From assembly GCA_001414485.1 (NCBI GenBank), contig LLEY01000002.1:744001-808000 (forward strand): 64,000 bases of DNA, read 5' to 3'. Origin of the DNA: Calycina herbarum (Eukaryota > Ascomycota > Leotiomycetes > Helotiales > Pezizellaceae). Below the pieces are notes generated by a model. That model was not told the origin of the DNA and searched no databases. It saw only the letters and a program-made list of their open reading frames with translations. Below, in pieces: positions 36,537 through 47,671 of this stretch (position 1 is its first letter; the number at the start of each line of letters is the position of its first letter). The position numbers and the translations under genes are program-made.

Positions 36537-38246
36537 TCAAGTAGGCTTGTCGCCACTATCTTCAGCCATCAAGTGGTCTTTCAGTCCTTTCTTGGTGACA
36601 TTCATAGCCCTCGCAATTTCAGCTTCCTCTTCTCGTAAACGACCCTTTCCAAATTCGAGATTTCTCTGTTGTCGTCGCTTTTCTCCAGCAACTTTCTTCT
36701 CTCGGTCTTCGAGGGCTTTTTGTCTCCGCTCTCGGTCTTTTCTTTCTTTGATCGCTTCTTCGGTCTCCTCTTCAGGTATGGATTCAGGTGGAGGAAGCGT
36801 AGAAATAAAAGTATCAATGAGCGAGTCTCTAGTTGAAACCTCCATAGAGATGTACCGGATGTCAGCCAGTATTGTTGGTGGTAGATGCGAGGATGAATTT
36901 GCGTTGTTCAGTACAGATGAAGGCTGTGCTTTCAAGAGTGTCAACAGGTCTGTTTTCAAGGTGGATTGAGGAAGTTTGAGACGGTTTATATGTTCTCTGT
37001 AAAATTTCTCTCGGTCCTTGTCAGCCAAACCCGCGTCTCGCATTTCTGGTTCCTTTTTATATTTCCGCCTGAATTCTGGCCAGTAAAGTTTTGGATTTGC
37101 GTTCTTTTGGAGGAAGGCTAGGTATGGTATTCGGGCGTCCTTCTCCTCTTCTTTGGCTCGCAGCTCTCGGAGAACCTTTATTTTTTCTCGTGACCACTCT
37201 TCCCAAGTTTCTTTTCTTGCTTTCATCGTGGTAAGAGCCGTATACCGGATGTCATCGAAGACTTTCCCTTCCTCGATTAATTTCTCCCATGGGCTGTACG
37301 GATTGATCCCAAAGTCGTTGAGTAAATCCTTGAAAAGGGCAGCAGAATCTTCGTGGGTAATTTCCAATCCTTCCGCGCCCTCCTCCCATTCCTCCATATT
37401 TCCATCATCATATTCTCCCTGGTCCAATCCATATTCTTCGCCCATTGCCGCAAGCTGGAAAGCAATATCATCTTCGTTGAATTCGACTGGCTCGTCGGGC
37501 ACATCTTCCTCTGTTCGCTGTCGCTTCGATGGGTTCTCTTCGTCTCCGTCTTCGCCCTCATCGTCTGTAACTTCGACTTCCTCATATTCAGAGCTGTCGT
37601 CTGCCCCTTCTCCACCAGTAGGTTCTGCCTCTTTCGGTGCAATGTTCGGTCGCAATGCGGCTCCTGGTGCCTCCCCAGCTGCGGTTTCCTTCTCCCTCTC
37701 CAGAGCTTCAGCTTTTTCCTTGATCCTTAGTTGATCAAGCGCCAGTATACCATCTTTCAACTTCTCCGGTATTCGCCAATAACTCTGATTCTTCTCCGTA
37801 TGAAACACAAATCGTCGTCCATATTTCGTATTAACCAAAACCCAAGGCTCATGGCCCGGAATGGGATGTCTGGATTTAGGTTTGTCGTTTGGTTCTGGTT
37901 TCGGTCGATCATTTGCGCCTCGTCCTCCCCTCTGATTCTGACCTTGGAAACCTCCGCGTCCACCACCTTGAAATTGTCCTTGTGGGGGGAAGTTGTTGAA
38001 AGTCGGTCCAGCACTTGGTGTTTGACTTCCAACAGCTTGATATTGCAAGAAGCTCTGGGATGGATCGAGAGGAGCTGTAGGTGGTGGGGCAACGGGGCCT
38101 ACAGTAGGAGGAGCTACAGGTCGAGTATAAGTTGACTGCTTCGTCGCGGGGTTGTAGTAGTATGAATGCCCTGTTGGAGCTTTGTGCTCTGTCCATCCTT
38201 CCGGTAAAGGGGGCGCCTCTGTGGCCTTATGAGTTGACTTTAACAT
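36537..38246 (-). CDS. WW/FF-domain pre-mRNA splicing factor (Urn1/Dre4-like), 569 aa
   Basis: Intronless. Residues about 14-43 form a WW domain (LPEGWTEHKAPTGHSYYYN...STYTRP). A second WW-like segment lies at about 132-163 (EPWVLVNTKYGRRFVFHT..SYWRIP). An RGG/Gln-rich linker is between them. An acidic stretch covers about 215-260. An FF domain lies at about 300-356 (ALFKDLLNDFGINPYSPWEK...TWEEWSREKI), and a second helical FF-like region follows. The C-terminus is a Lys/Arg/Glu-rich helix. This layout matches yeast Urn1 and fission yeast Dre4, nuclear proteins associated with the spliceosome that use WW domains for Pro-rich partners. Divergent from the proteasome gene across 302 bp, so they may share a promoter. 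Confidence 0.82.
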   Translation of the reverse strand: MLKSTHKATEAPPLPEGWTEHKAPTGHSYYYNPATKQSTYTRPVAPPTVGPVAPPPTAPLDPSQSFLQYQAVGSQTPSAGPTFNNFPPQGQFQGGGRGGFQGQNQRGGRGANDRPKPEPNDKPKSRHPIPGHEPWVLVNTKYGRRFVFHTEKNQSYWRIPEKLKDGILALDQLRIKEKAEALEREKETAAGEAPGAALRPNIAPKEAEPTGGEGADDSSEYEEVEVTDDEGEDGDEENPSKRQRTEEDVPDEPVEFNEDDIAFQLAAMGEEYGLDQGEYDDGNMEEWEEGAEGLEITHEDSAALFKDLLNDFGINPYSPWEKLIEEGKVFDDIRYTALTTMKARKETWEEWSREKIKVLRELRAKEEEKDARIPYLAFLQKNANPKLYWPEFRRKYKKEPEMRDAGLADKDREKFYREHINRLKLPQSTLKTDLLTLLKAQPSSVLNNANSSSHLPPTILADIRYISMEVSTRDSLIDTFISTLPPPESIPEEETEEAIKERKDRERRQKALEDREKKVAGEKRRQQRNLEFGKGRLREEEAEIARAMNVTKKGLKDHLMAEDSGDKPT

Positions 38247-38548
38247 CTTTGGCGCATGGTAATATGAGAAGTAGTAGTTTCTTTGCCTGGTCCAGTGTTC
38301 TAGAAATTATTTGGCCAAGAACTTCTGTTGAGCCTGACATTTGAGGCAACGCTAACAGGGCCGACGCGGTGCTGCCGTGCCTGGAGCTCTCACTTCAAGC
38401 CGGGGCAACGAGGGAAGCAATAAGTAAACCATCAACCAAACAACACCACCAATCTCCCTCCACGAAACCGAATCCATAAGGGCTGGAGTTTTAGATTGAC
38501 TAGGCGTGTTGTGTTTGACCCTCCACAAATACATTTCATCCCTTCAAC

Positions 38549-39472
38549 ATGTCGAGAAGATACGATTCCAGAGTAAGCTACCACAAGCTCTCCACACCAG
38601 GTTCAATTCGCTGACAATAGTATAGACGACTATCTTCTCCCCCGAAGGACGTCTCTACCAAGTCGAATATGCTCTCGAGGCCATCTCCCACGCCGGTACA
38701 GCGTTGGGTATACTAGCAAAGGATGGAATTGTGTTGGCTGCCGAAAGAAAGGTCACCAGCAAGCTCCTAGAGCAAGATACATCAGCAGAGAAGCTTTATA
38801 TCTTGAACGAGTAGGTCATCCAGATCATCAATAGTTATTCCTGACTGACTTTGTTTTTAGTAATATGATCTGCGCTGTCGCAGGTATGACCGCCGACGCA
38901 AACATCCTCATCAACTACGCCCGACAAGCCGCCCAAAATTACCTCCTCACCTACAACGAAGATATCCCCTGCGAACAGCTCGTCCGTCGATTATGCGATC
39001 TGAAGCAAGGTTACACTCAACACGGTGGACTACGACCTTTCGGTGTCTCATTCATCTATGCCGGTTACGATCCACAACGTCAATTCCAACTCTACCAGAG
39101 CAATCCCAGCGGAAATTATGGTGGATGGAAGGCGACGAGTGTTGGTGCAAATAACGCCAGTGCGCAGAGTCTGTTGAAGCAAGATTACAAGGAAGATTGT
39201 GACTTGAAGGAGGCATGTGGAATGGCTGTCAAGGTTCTAAGCAAGACGATGGACTCTACCAAGCTAAGCAGCGAGAAGAGTAAGTTGGCTTTCTACAAAA
39301 TACATATTCATTTTACTAATCCATAATAGTCGAGTTTGCTACAGTTGGAAAGACGAAGGATGGAAAAATTTACCACCACTTGTGGGATGCCGACGAGATC
39401 ACGACATTATTGAAGGAACACAACCTGGCGAGAGATGAAAGTGGGTTGGATGGAGATCAGAAAGTCGTCTAG
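38549..39472 (+). CDS. PRE9: 20S proteasome subunit alpha type 4 (Pre9/PSMA4), 256 aa
   Basis: Exons 38549..38572, 38626..38810, 38861..39279 and 39330..39472, phases 0,2,1. It starts MSRRYDSR then [20 protein letters not shown], the proteasome alpha-subunit signature. Conserved blocks include [80 protein letters not shown] and [15 protein letters not shown]. Length fits the family (250-260 aa). It is a structural subunit of the outer ring of the 20S core; alpha subunits are not catalytic, and this is the only yeast 20S subunit that is dispensable. Very short first exon, as common in fungal orthologues. Confidence 0.96.
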
Positions 39473-39784
39473 ATTCTATTCTGGTGATTGAAAGTCCTAC
39501 AATTGCTATGTAACAATAAACGATACCTTTTCCAGCAGGTGAGGCTGCTTTGTTTTTGAATTTCCTCGCTCTTCTACACTACTTTACAAAAATGCCAAGT
39601 GGCTAATAAATATTTCCTGTTTTTGGGTCCGGGATTTTTATGGGGTTGAAAAGACATGAGGAGAAGATCGTTGGAAAACATCCATCTCCTCTTGGGTAAC
39701 TTTACCATCTACGAGATTTGAGTTCTTTAGATGGTTAGTACTACACCAGTGGCATGAGATTGAAGTTTTTGGATGCGCTTACGA
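39473..39784. other. convergent 3' region
   Basis: AATAAA at 39515..39520, about 43 bp after the proteasome stop, is a plausible polyadenylation signal. No gene. Confidence 0.5.
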
Positions 39785-42295
39785 CTACAGTTCGTCGTCG
39801 TCATAATCGTTGGGATCAGAAGACAATATTACGGGCTCTGAGGTGAGATCGTCACTTTGGTTCCCTCCGGCTAGGGATTCTTGAGTTGTAGCTGCATTTG
39901 CTGCCATGCCTCCTCCCGGTGACTCGACAAAAGGGCCATATTTCCGAGTGAACTGATCATTAAAAGTTTGTGGGCTTGAAGATGGGTCAATTTGGTCGAA
40001 CGGTGTTGCAGACGGTTGTGAGGAATTTTGGGGGGCAGTAGGGAATCCCGCATCTACGGGAAACTGTGTGGAGTCCGGGACGGGCCTCATACCGAACACG
40101 GTCTCTCGCTTTTGAGGTGATGTACGGGAAAGGGGATGTTTTGGTGGTAATGGTGGTTGCATTGAGTGTGAAGTCCTCGGTGTGTTTCTCTTAGCTAATG
40201 CGTCCCTGATTTCAGCGTTGACTCTTGTATTGACAGCAGCCCATCTTGTGGAAAGAAGTCGATCTACATCAGGGTTTGTTTGAACTTGTTGACGCAACTT
40301 GTCTAAATGATTCTGGAAACGTTGGATCTCGCCAATGGTAAAACATTCTACGAATTCCTGGTCATTGTCGAAATCCCTAGGATCTTCGTGTTGGAAATAC
40401 CAAGAGTTGAGCTCGGGCGGTGGAGGGCGATAATCTGGGTTCATCTGCTGCAGAGTCTCTGTATATTCTCTGATCTCTCTACGCATTTCATTATACAATT
40501 CGACCCTTCGGGCGGTAGATGAAGCAGTCCATGCTCGTGCGGTTGGTTCAGTCGCCGATTGTTGGGCTTCAAGCGAGATGATTTCTGCCTGAAGATTGAT
40601 GATTGTCCTTTCATAAGCACGAGCTCTCCCTCTCAGTTCATCGATCAGTATATTCGATCCCTGCCCCCCGATTGTATTCCTAGCTTGCTCTTCTGCGGTT
40701 CTTATTAGGTCCACAGACTCAACTATATAAGCAGAGACCAATTCATCTGTTGGTAAAGGTGGACTTGGAGGTTCCTCTCCGAGTAGCTGCAGCGCATTAA
40801 GTACACTCTGGCGCAAATATTCAAACTCATTATGGAGGTTATGGTAGACTCCGAGCATGTGGATTATAGGTTCACAGTCAAGGAGTTCTGGTTCTCCTGG
40901 CAGGGTTTTACCTTGGCTTCGGGCGATTTCGAGAACGGTGGCTGAGATGCGATATTGACAATCTATTAAGCGAGATATTTCTTCTTCGTTTTCTGCAGTT
41001 AGGGATTCGTTGCTGTCTGAGCTGCTTTCACTCTCATAGCTCTCGCTGCTCCCATTGCCATTGCCATTACCATTTTCGGCATCGGATTCATTGCTTTCCT
41101 CTTCTCTACCGCTGTCCTCGTATTCTTCGTCGTCTTGTATTATCTCAGTTTCCTCGTTCTCATTCCCTTGTTCTGCATTTATTGACTCCATATAGTCGAT
41201 TATTCTCCCCAATCTTCTTTGCGTGGATTCCTCACGTCTAATGATCTCATGTTGATCGCTTCCTCTTAGATCTTGACTGTCGTCGTTGATTGGGATATTG
41301 TCTAACTGAATTTCGGCGTCGTTCTGTCGCTGAACGCTGTTACGAATATCGGCCTCAACCTCCGCCACGCTTCCATGATTTCGGAATCTTCTTTGGAGTT
41401 CTTCGGCGTTCCATAATTCCCTAACATATGATGGTACACACCCATGATCCTTTTCGTCCGCAAACAGTCTCTCGAGCTCCTCTTGAGAGGGATGTTCTCG
41501 AGGCGGGAACTGTCGCGACTCGTCCACAAATCGGACTCGTTTCGTAGTTAGATTTCGCATTTGCGTACCCCCGGGAGTTGTGGGAGACCCCATAGTTGGA
41601 TTTGGTAGCCCTCTGAGTTCCTGAATTGTTTCTTGGGCAGCTTGGAGTCTGTTAGTGGCATCTTCGCGTTCCAAGGCTAACTGTTCATTGAATATTTGTT
41701 GTTGTTCTGCCATTTCTTCCTGATGTCTTCTGCGTAGAATTTCTTTTACTTGGTTTGTATGGGCTTCGACAAACCTTTGCATTTTTTCGTCATTCCATTT
41801 ATTCACAAGACCCAATTGCTCCAGCCATGTCCGCAGAGTGTTCAAGATAGATGGTCGTAGTTCGAGTCCCTGTTGTAGGGGGGCTTTGAGCCGTGCTGGG
41901 CCCTCACCACCACTTCCTGCTACTTCTCCGAGAGCTTGGTTCTCGTCTGGTTCTGAGCCATCAGGGGTATCAGAATCAGGACCTTCTTGCTCTCTCTCCT
42001 CAAGTCGAGTAATCTGCTGTTCCAACCTTCGAACTTTATTCCTCAACAGTCGATTATTTCTCCTCAAATCCCCCTCCCTTCTCCCCAAAGAAACATTACA
42101 AACACAATTCTCAAGATGCAAACAGTCCCTCCCCAAGCAGTAACGCCAACTCCCCACACAAAACGAAAAAAAGTCTACGAAATTTTGCCAATACAGTTCT
42201 TTATTCATCCACAACAACGAGAGATTCATGCCCCAATAATAAAAAGAGAGGAAAATAGCGGCTACAAGAAGTAAAGGTACATTAAGTAATTGCAT
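39785..42295 (-). CDS. large acidic coiled-coil protein with N-terminal membrane segment (836 aa)
   Basis: Intronless frame from Met at 42295 (MQLLNVPLLLVAAIFLSFYY), whose first ~25 residues form a hydrophobic helix. A Cys-containing segment (CLGRDCLHLENCVCNVS) is followed by a basic coiled coil (RRNNRLLRNKVRRLEQQITR), more coiled coil to about residue 230, a very acidic Asp/Glu/Ser/Asn/Gly stretch, further helical regions and a Pro/Ser-rich acidic tail. No family recognised. The frame continues upstream without a stop as far as 42415, where a single TAG separates it from the membrane protein at 42416..45401. The true start, or a splice to the upstream gene, is therefore open. Confidence 0.65.
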   Translation of the reverse strand: MQLLNVPLLLVAAIFLSFYYWGMNLSLLWMNKELYWQNFVDFFSFCVGSWRYCLGRDCLHLENCVCNVSLGRREGDLRRNNRLLRNKVRRLEQQITRLEEREQEGPDSDTPDGSEPDENQALGEVAGSGGEGPARLKAPLQQGLELRPSILNTLRTWLEQLGLVNKWNDEKMQRFVEAHTNQVKEILRRRHQEEMAEQQQIFNEQLALEREDATNRLQAAQETIQELRGLPNPTMGSPTTPGGTQMRNLTTKRVRFVDESRQFPPREHPSQEELERLFADEKDHGCVPSYVRELWNAEELQRRFRNHGSVAEVEADIRNSVQRQNDAEIQLDNIPINDDSQDLRGSDQHEIIRREESTQRRLGRIIDYMESINAEQGNENEETEIIQDDEEYEDSGREEESNESDAENGNGNGNGSSESYESESSSDSNESLTAENEEEISRLIDCQYRISATVLEIARSQGKTLPGEPELLDCEPIIHMLGVYHNLHNEFEYLRQSVLNALQLLGEEPPSPPLPTDELVSAYIVESVDLIRTAEEQARNTIGGQGSNILIDELRGRARAYERTIINLQAEIISLEAQQSATEPTARAWTASSTARRVELYNEMRREIREYTETLQQMNPDYRPPPPELNSWYFQHEDPRDFDNDQEFVECFTIGEIQRFQNHLDKLRQQVQTNPDVDRLLSTRWAAVNTRVNAEIRDALAKRNTPRTSHSMQPPLPPKHPLSRTSPQKRETVFGMRPVPDSTQFPVDAGFPTAPQNSSQPSATPFDQIDPSSSPQTFNDQFTRKYGPFVESPGGGMAANAATTQESLAGGNQSDDLTSEPVILSSDPNDYDDDEL

Positions 42296-42415
42296 TGATG
42301 TTGTCCCTGCCCCCGCGACTTGTGCCCCAGCATTGGAACTTGGATTTGCGCAGGAAACTAGGGTACAAAGGGAAAGGAGCGCGGGTAATATTGTGGCAGG
42401 TGACAACGCTGGTTG

Positions 42416-45401
42416 CTAAGCAGGTCGTCTATTACGTCGTCTGGTTGGTTGTGTCTCTTGGACGACTTCTTCCTCATCGTCGTCGTTGGCGTTTCCCCTT
42501 TGGGCAGCTGGTGCTTGTGTATTAGTTGGGTCATTGCGTGTTCTAGTGCTACCTCCTGGTTGGTTATTAGAGGCCGTTCGTGCTGCTGCCTCCCTTCGGC
42601 GAACGTGCCCCCCCAAATCATAATCGGGAGTACCAGAAGGACCTCGTCCTGCGGGACGACCAATTCCGGTGGTAGCTGCAGTGACGGCGCCACGCCTTCT
42701 AGGTACACCCCTTTGGGGAGCTGGTGGTTGTGTATTAGGTGGGTCATTGCGTGCTCTAGTGGTATCTTCTGGTCGGTTATTAGGGTTGTTTCGTGCTGCA
42801 TTCTCCCTTTCTTGTCGAGCTAATTCTGCGCGAACTTCCGCCATCAAATCGCGATCAGGACGATAAGCTCCCGGTCTGGGGGGATTTTGAAGGAAGGGAT
42901 TATTCTCTCTTGAGAGTCGACTGGCGGTAGTTGGACTGGGAGGGCCACGTCTTCCGGGAAAAATTGGTGGGTATGGGGGGGCTGGGGGAGTATTCCATCT
43001 TCTGGGATTGATGTCTGCAGGTGGCGGACTACCGGTGAGGAGCTGATACTCTTCTTCTAGGATCCAACCAGTATGTGTCTGTTGTGAACCGAGTCCTGTT
43101 AGGGGTCGGGGAACATATCTAGCCCCAGAAGACGCTAGGAGAGTTGCCCAGGGGGCGTGTCCGGGAGGGAGGGAATCAAAATAAGCCTCATCATCATCCT
43201 CGAAGTCGTCCGGCCGGGCGTGTGGGTTTCCCCCTGGAACAATATTCGGAGCTTCATCACCGGGAGCTCGAGCTCGATTGACATCCTCGATACCAGCTTG
43301 TCTGTAGGTCTCTTCTCCTACTTGCCCATCTTCCTGGGCAGTTCGGTTGAATGACACAGTTTTCGGATCTTCGAAATTGAAGGGATCAAGACTCACTTCC
43401 TCTAGGGGAGCAGGCGGGTCATCACCATCACCAGTCAATCCGAGAGCCTCCCTCGCCCAAGAAGGCCACTTGTGCGTTGCCAAAAGTGCGACTGTAAGAA
43501 TGGAATAGGCGAACAAGAGATTACCCCAGCGTCTCTGAGCAAAGAGTTCCAGGACACCAAAGACAGTTCTCTTAACCCAATTGAATAAAAGAACCCTTTG
43601 TAACTGCGTCCAAAGGAATTCTTGGTATGTGTCTGAATAGGCGAAATAGGCGAGGTTGAGAAAGGTGAGTGTTGCGAGGATAAGACGGGGCCAGAGTTTC
43701 TTGTAAGGCTGCGGTGTGAACACGTATGTCGTGGTTTTTTGTCCTTCGTCCCGAACTGTGCTTAATGGGCCCATGACATAAAATGGAGTTAGGAGTGGAA
43801 TGAAAGCAATCGTCCAGACCAATAATTCATATCCAATGTCTAGTTTTATCGCCAAGCGTCTGACGAAAACCCACCAGATGATGGGGAATGATGCTACGAG
43901 GAAATTGTCTTTAGCGGAAGTAAGTATTGACGTTCCCGGTATTGAGTCGGGGACATCAAATCCAATGTCGAGGTTTTTTAGAGAGTTGAAGACTCTTTTG
44001 GAGTTATCTTTGAGGAGCGGCCAGCATGTTTTGATAACCTGTGATGGATCAGTTCAGAAATTCGCAAGGTGGAAATTTCAATATTACTTACTACCAGAGG
44101 AACACCCTTCAAGTTTTGGGGAAGAGCAGAACTAATACTTGAAATTCCAGGAATACGAGGTATATTGGGTAGAAATTCACGGCGAAATTCGTCGAAGGTC
44201 GATACTACGTAATCTTTGACGAAAATTAAAAAGTTCATAATGAATGGTTTTGCTCCTACTATAAGTTCCTCTCCCCAAATTTGTGTGAAAAGTAACTAAG
44301 TACGGTCAGTCTAGAAATAGTGGGAGGGAAACAATATACATACCACAGTAGCCATCACAGAAAACTTGGTAAGGAACCACGTGAATCCAAATGTGACGCC
44401 TTTTGCCAAACTGAACCATTGACCTATACTGAGGAATTGTAAACCTTTCAGATAGTGCCATGCTCTAGTAGAGAGGTATCCAATAAATATTAGAATAGAT
44501 TCCGGATCCCAAGTAGAAGGATTGATGAGTGTCATCCATTGCGCTTTACCCAAAACTCTGAGCATATCGACGGCAACATTCAAAACCACGATGCAGGAAA
44601 AGTATCTAAACTTCGTAGATAATGAAGATAGCGATCCGTTCTTGAAGTGCTTGCGATAGCCCTTAGAGCCGAATAATCGAATAAGCCCTTGCCAAGTTAC
44701 CCAAGTCGAAACATAGCTACTTAATGAAAAGATGCTACCGAAAGCCTCAGGGTCAAATGTGACTCCAACTTCCCCCCTATGCCAGAACCACCAGAAGAGG
44801 TTTTTGACATAAATAAGGGGACCAGTGATTAAACCCCAGGTTCCGAAGGTGAGCTTCCCGAGAAGCATCTTGGTGAACCGCCAGGTGACTCCTGCGGTTT
44901 TGACAGTTTCATCTTTGACGACGTCAAAAATAGCTTTTGGCTTCTTCCATTGACCACCCTTAGCCAATTTCCAGCCAGCCCAACCAACCGTTCCCTATTT
45001 ACAAGAATTAGCAACCATACAACTCCCTCTCCTCATCCAACTACCCCCCAAGAAAAGAAAAAAAAGGCAAAACTCACAGCATAAATCCACTCCCTAGCCA
45101 CCTTCCCATCCCTATCCCCCTCACAAGTCTTACGTCTCCACCAATCTCTATTATACCTCGTCCTTTCCCAGAAATTCTGTTCCTTCAGTATATACTGGCA
45201 TTTCGCGCTTAATGTCTCTGTACCGCGAACAGCTTTGAAGTATTCGTAGTGATAATAAAAAATGCCGCCGATTCGACGCCATAATAAGTATTGGAGGAAA
45301 AAGAATGCAACCAGGAGGATAAGGGCGAGGTGGACTCGTTGCCCGCTTTTCTTGTTGAAAACTCCCCAGCGATCTGCTGGCCTTGGGGCAGGATCTGCCA
45401 T
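42416..45401 (-). CDS. multi-pass membrane protein with repetitive Pro/Arg/Asn tail (933 aa, unknown)
   Basis: Exons 45401..45078, 44994..44344, 44295..44092 and 44038..42416, all junctions phase 0. The N-terminus has a hydrophobic segment (VHLALILLVAFFFLQYLLW). Further membrane-like stretches include FAYSILTVALLA, FPIIWWVFVRRLA, LLVWTIAFIPLLTPFYVM and LILATLTFLNLAYFAY. Exon 2 is Trp-rich (NLFWWFWHRG, FTWFLTKF). The last ~330 residues are hydrophilic and low in complexity, with two copies of a NTQxPAxQRG-type repeat. No known family. It ends with TAG, after which the same frame stays open into the next protein. Confidence 0.68.
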
Positions 45402-46425
45402 CGCGTTGGGTTCAATTTAAAATTTTCAGCTAATTCTGTGGAGCTTTACAGCTCGAGGCAGTTGCGATTTTTGTAGGTGTTTATATATGCTTTCGAAGTC
45501 TCAAAAGATTTATAGCCAACGGCAAATTTTTGCAGCAAAATGGGTCTGGCTTTAAGCTTCGTCGTAATGTAATGATTAAGTGACAATCTGATGTTGCCTA
45601 AGAAAGACATCATCATTGCGACAAAGAAAAATGTGACCTAGTAACAAGGACCATTGCACCACAAAGGGGAAGAATCGAATGCAACTTCTATTCATCAAAC
45701 GATTACAAAGAGAAAGAGAAGCTATCCGCAAACGTATAAGCCACGATTAAACGTCACGATTTTCTCGCTTCGACCGGCTAGAATGCTGAAATGATTGAGA
45801 ACTATTACAAGATTTTCTAGAAGCAATTTAAGAGAGTATGGAAATGCGCAATTCGGTTTCAAATGAGATTTAGTTGTCGTAGAAATCCAAAGACACTAAA
45901 AATGAAATGTGATCTTGGAGGAGAATTCCTGCATGTGACAAGAATGCTAATAAAATTGACGCTCTTGAGCGATTAGACGCTTTTTGAGAAGGCAGAGAGG
46001 GAGAAAGAAATTAGGTACTAAACCAAGATTTATAGAACCGTCCAACCGTCCAACCCTTCTACACACTCTATGTATTTTTCTTTTCGTAGACTGAAAAGTG
46101 GGTAAAGTTGGGAGTTCTTGAGGCTCAGTTGCTTAGGTAGATAGTCTGATGGCACCACCCTCTTGTACTCTAGAACACTGTTTCTGGCCGAAAACAATGC
46201 ACTTTTCAGCGCACGAAAAAAGGGGTGCATTTGCGTGTGGAAGAGATATTGCCCCAGTTCGAACTCGTTCGGATGCTGCGGGAGTTCTATTCGTGGTCAC
46301 CGAGGTCGAGCAGCAAAAAGCAATATGATGATGTTGTGTGGCTGGGGTGAGACAAGCCTCAGCACGCAGCATGCTACGCCCACCATAGAGAGGAATCTTG
46401 AGGTACAAACCCCTCTTCATACCCA
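45402..46425. other. intergenic, no gene recognised
   Basis: 5' flank of the membrane protein, then AT-rich sequence without a conserved frame. Confidence 0.5.
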
Positions 46426-46785
46426 GTGGGGAATATTTTTAAGAAGAGATATAAACGAAAATGGAAAACTCTCGTTATCAGCTTGTCGACTCTCTGCACA
46501 GTTGGAGCCTGGCTTTTGACCCTTCTCTCTATGATATTCTTGCCGATAAGTTTTGTTACTTCCATCTATGGGGTGAGATTTGAAACAGAGGATTCAACGA
46601 AAACGGCCTCGAGTCACGCATATCTAATACCAAAATCGAACGGATCCATCAGCAATCTCGATCAGATAATGGCCTTGATTGCTGGGTGTCTCGTCCTTCT
46701 CAACGCGATGAGGGGAGCATATCGATCGAGAATAAATAAGGAAAATGACTGTAGAACCACAATAAGGAGAAGGAGATCTCTATGA
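46426..46785 (+). pseudogene. possible remnant of a CorA-like membrane protein C-terminus
   Basis: A 119-codon frame with two hydrophobic segments. The first (WLLTLLSMIFLPISFVTSIY) resembles the helix preceding the GMN loop of fungal CorA-like proteins, but the expected GMN reads YGV; the second is IMALIAGCLVLLNAM. The preceding ~250 bp holds related-looking pieces in other frames with stops. It is too short to be a whole transporter. The assignment rests on a short hydrophobic motif and is weak. Confidence 0.3.
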
Positions 46786-47217
46786 TAGCAACAAAATGCC
46801 AATGGAGGAGAGAATTTTGTGTCGACCTTGATCCTCTAGGAAACTGTTCCAATACCCCTCTAGCTATCTTTTGAGCCTTCCTGTCTCTCCTAGCTTATTT
46901 CAGTAGACGAATGAAGGAAAATAATAATCAAAAAAAGAAACTATTAGATCAGCTGAGGATCAAAAAGTGAAGATTGAATTTTACGCAAATGTTGTGCCAT
47001 GGAAAAATGAGATGAAAGGTCGGGTGGTGAAGTGGGCGGTGGCCAGGTCTATAAATGGCACGTGCATCGCAACTCGAGGTTTCCCAGTGTTTACATCGCA
47101 ACAGCATCCCAAAGTGACCCTCCAGCATAATTTACCTGCAACTCAAATCAATCAACCCCCAAGATTCCCTACATACAATCTCGCAACCGCCTCAAACCCC
47201 ATATTCCAAAGCCCACG
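46786..47217. other. promoter region of the Hsk3 gene
   Basis: No gene seen. The last ~110 bp is the C/A-rich leader of the gene at 47218. Confidence 0.45.
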
Positions 47218-47671
47218 ATGTCCTCCCGACTCCCAGCCTCCCGCCTATCCACAGCGCCCAGCAGTAACAAACCCCGCCAATTGGTAAATACCCCTCTTCC
47301 CTCCTCCTCAAGCCGTCACAGAAAAAGCTAACACGAGATCTGCATAGTCACATCTCCACGCGCAACTAGCACAGCTATCTGCAAACCTCGCAGATCTCGA
47401 GAATCTATTGCGGATGACTAGTGTGCAAGCGGAATCTGTGAGGGGCTTGGGGGCGTTCCATGGTGGATTGTAAGTTCTTCCTTCGTTTTGGAGCAGATTT
47501 GAGAAAATAGCGAGACTTTGGGGATTGAAAATAAGGAATCTGGGCTGATAAGGGGTTTGATATAGATTTATGGCTGCCAGTAAGGTTCTCGGGGAGGAAA
47601 CTATTGCGGGGAATAGTCAACAATCGCAACAAACACAACAACAGAGAGGAAGTGGGGATAGCGATGCTTGA
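47218..47671 (+). CDS. HSK3: DASH complex subunit Hsk3 (97 aa)
   Basis: Exons 47218..47283, 47348..47469 and 47566..47671, phases 0 and 2. After a short Ser/Arg-rich N-terminus the conserved core reads HLHAQLAQLSANLADLENLL, RMTSVQAESVRGLGAFHGGL and FMAASKVLGEE. The C-terminus is Gln-rich. This matches fungal Hsk3, a small coiled-coil subunit of the DASH/Dam1 complex, which forms rings on microtubules and links kinetochores to the spindle. Length agrees with the family. The frame is broken into pieces too short to be noticed without splicing. Confidence 0.88.

Noticed and set aside
37153..37734. 193-codon Ser-rich plus-strand frame
   Set aside because: Complement of the acidic and charged region of the WW/FF gene.
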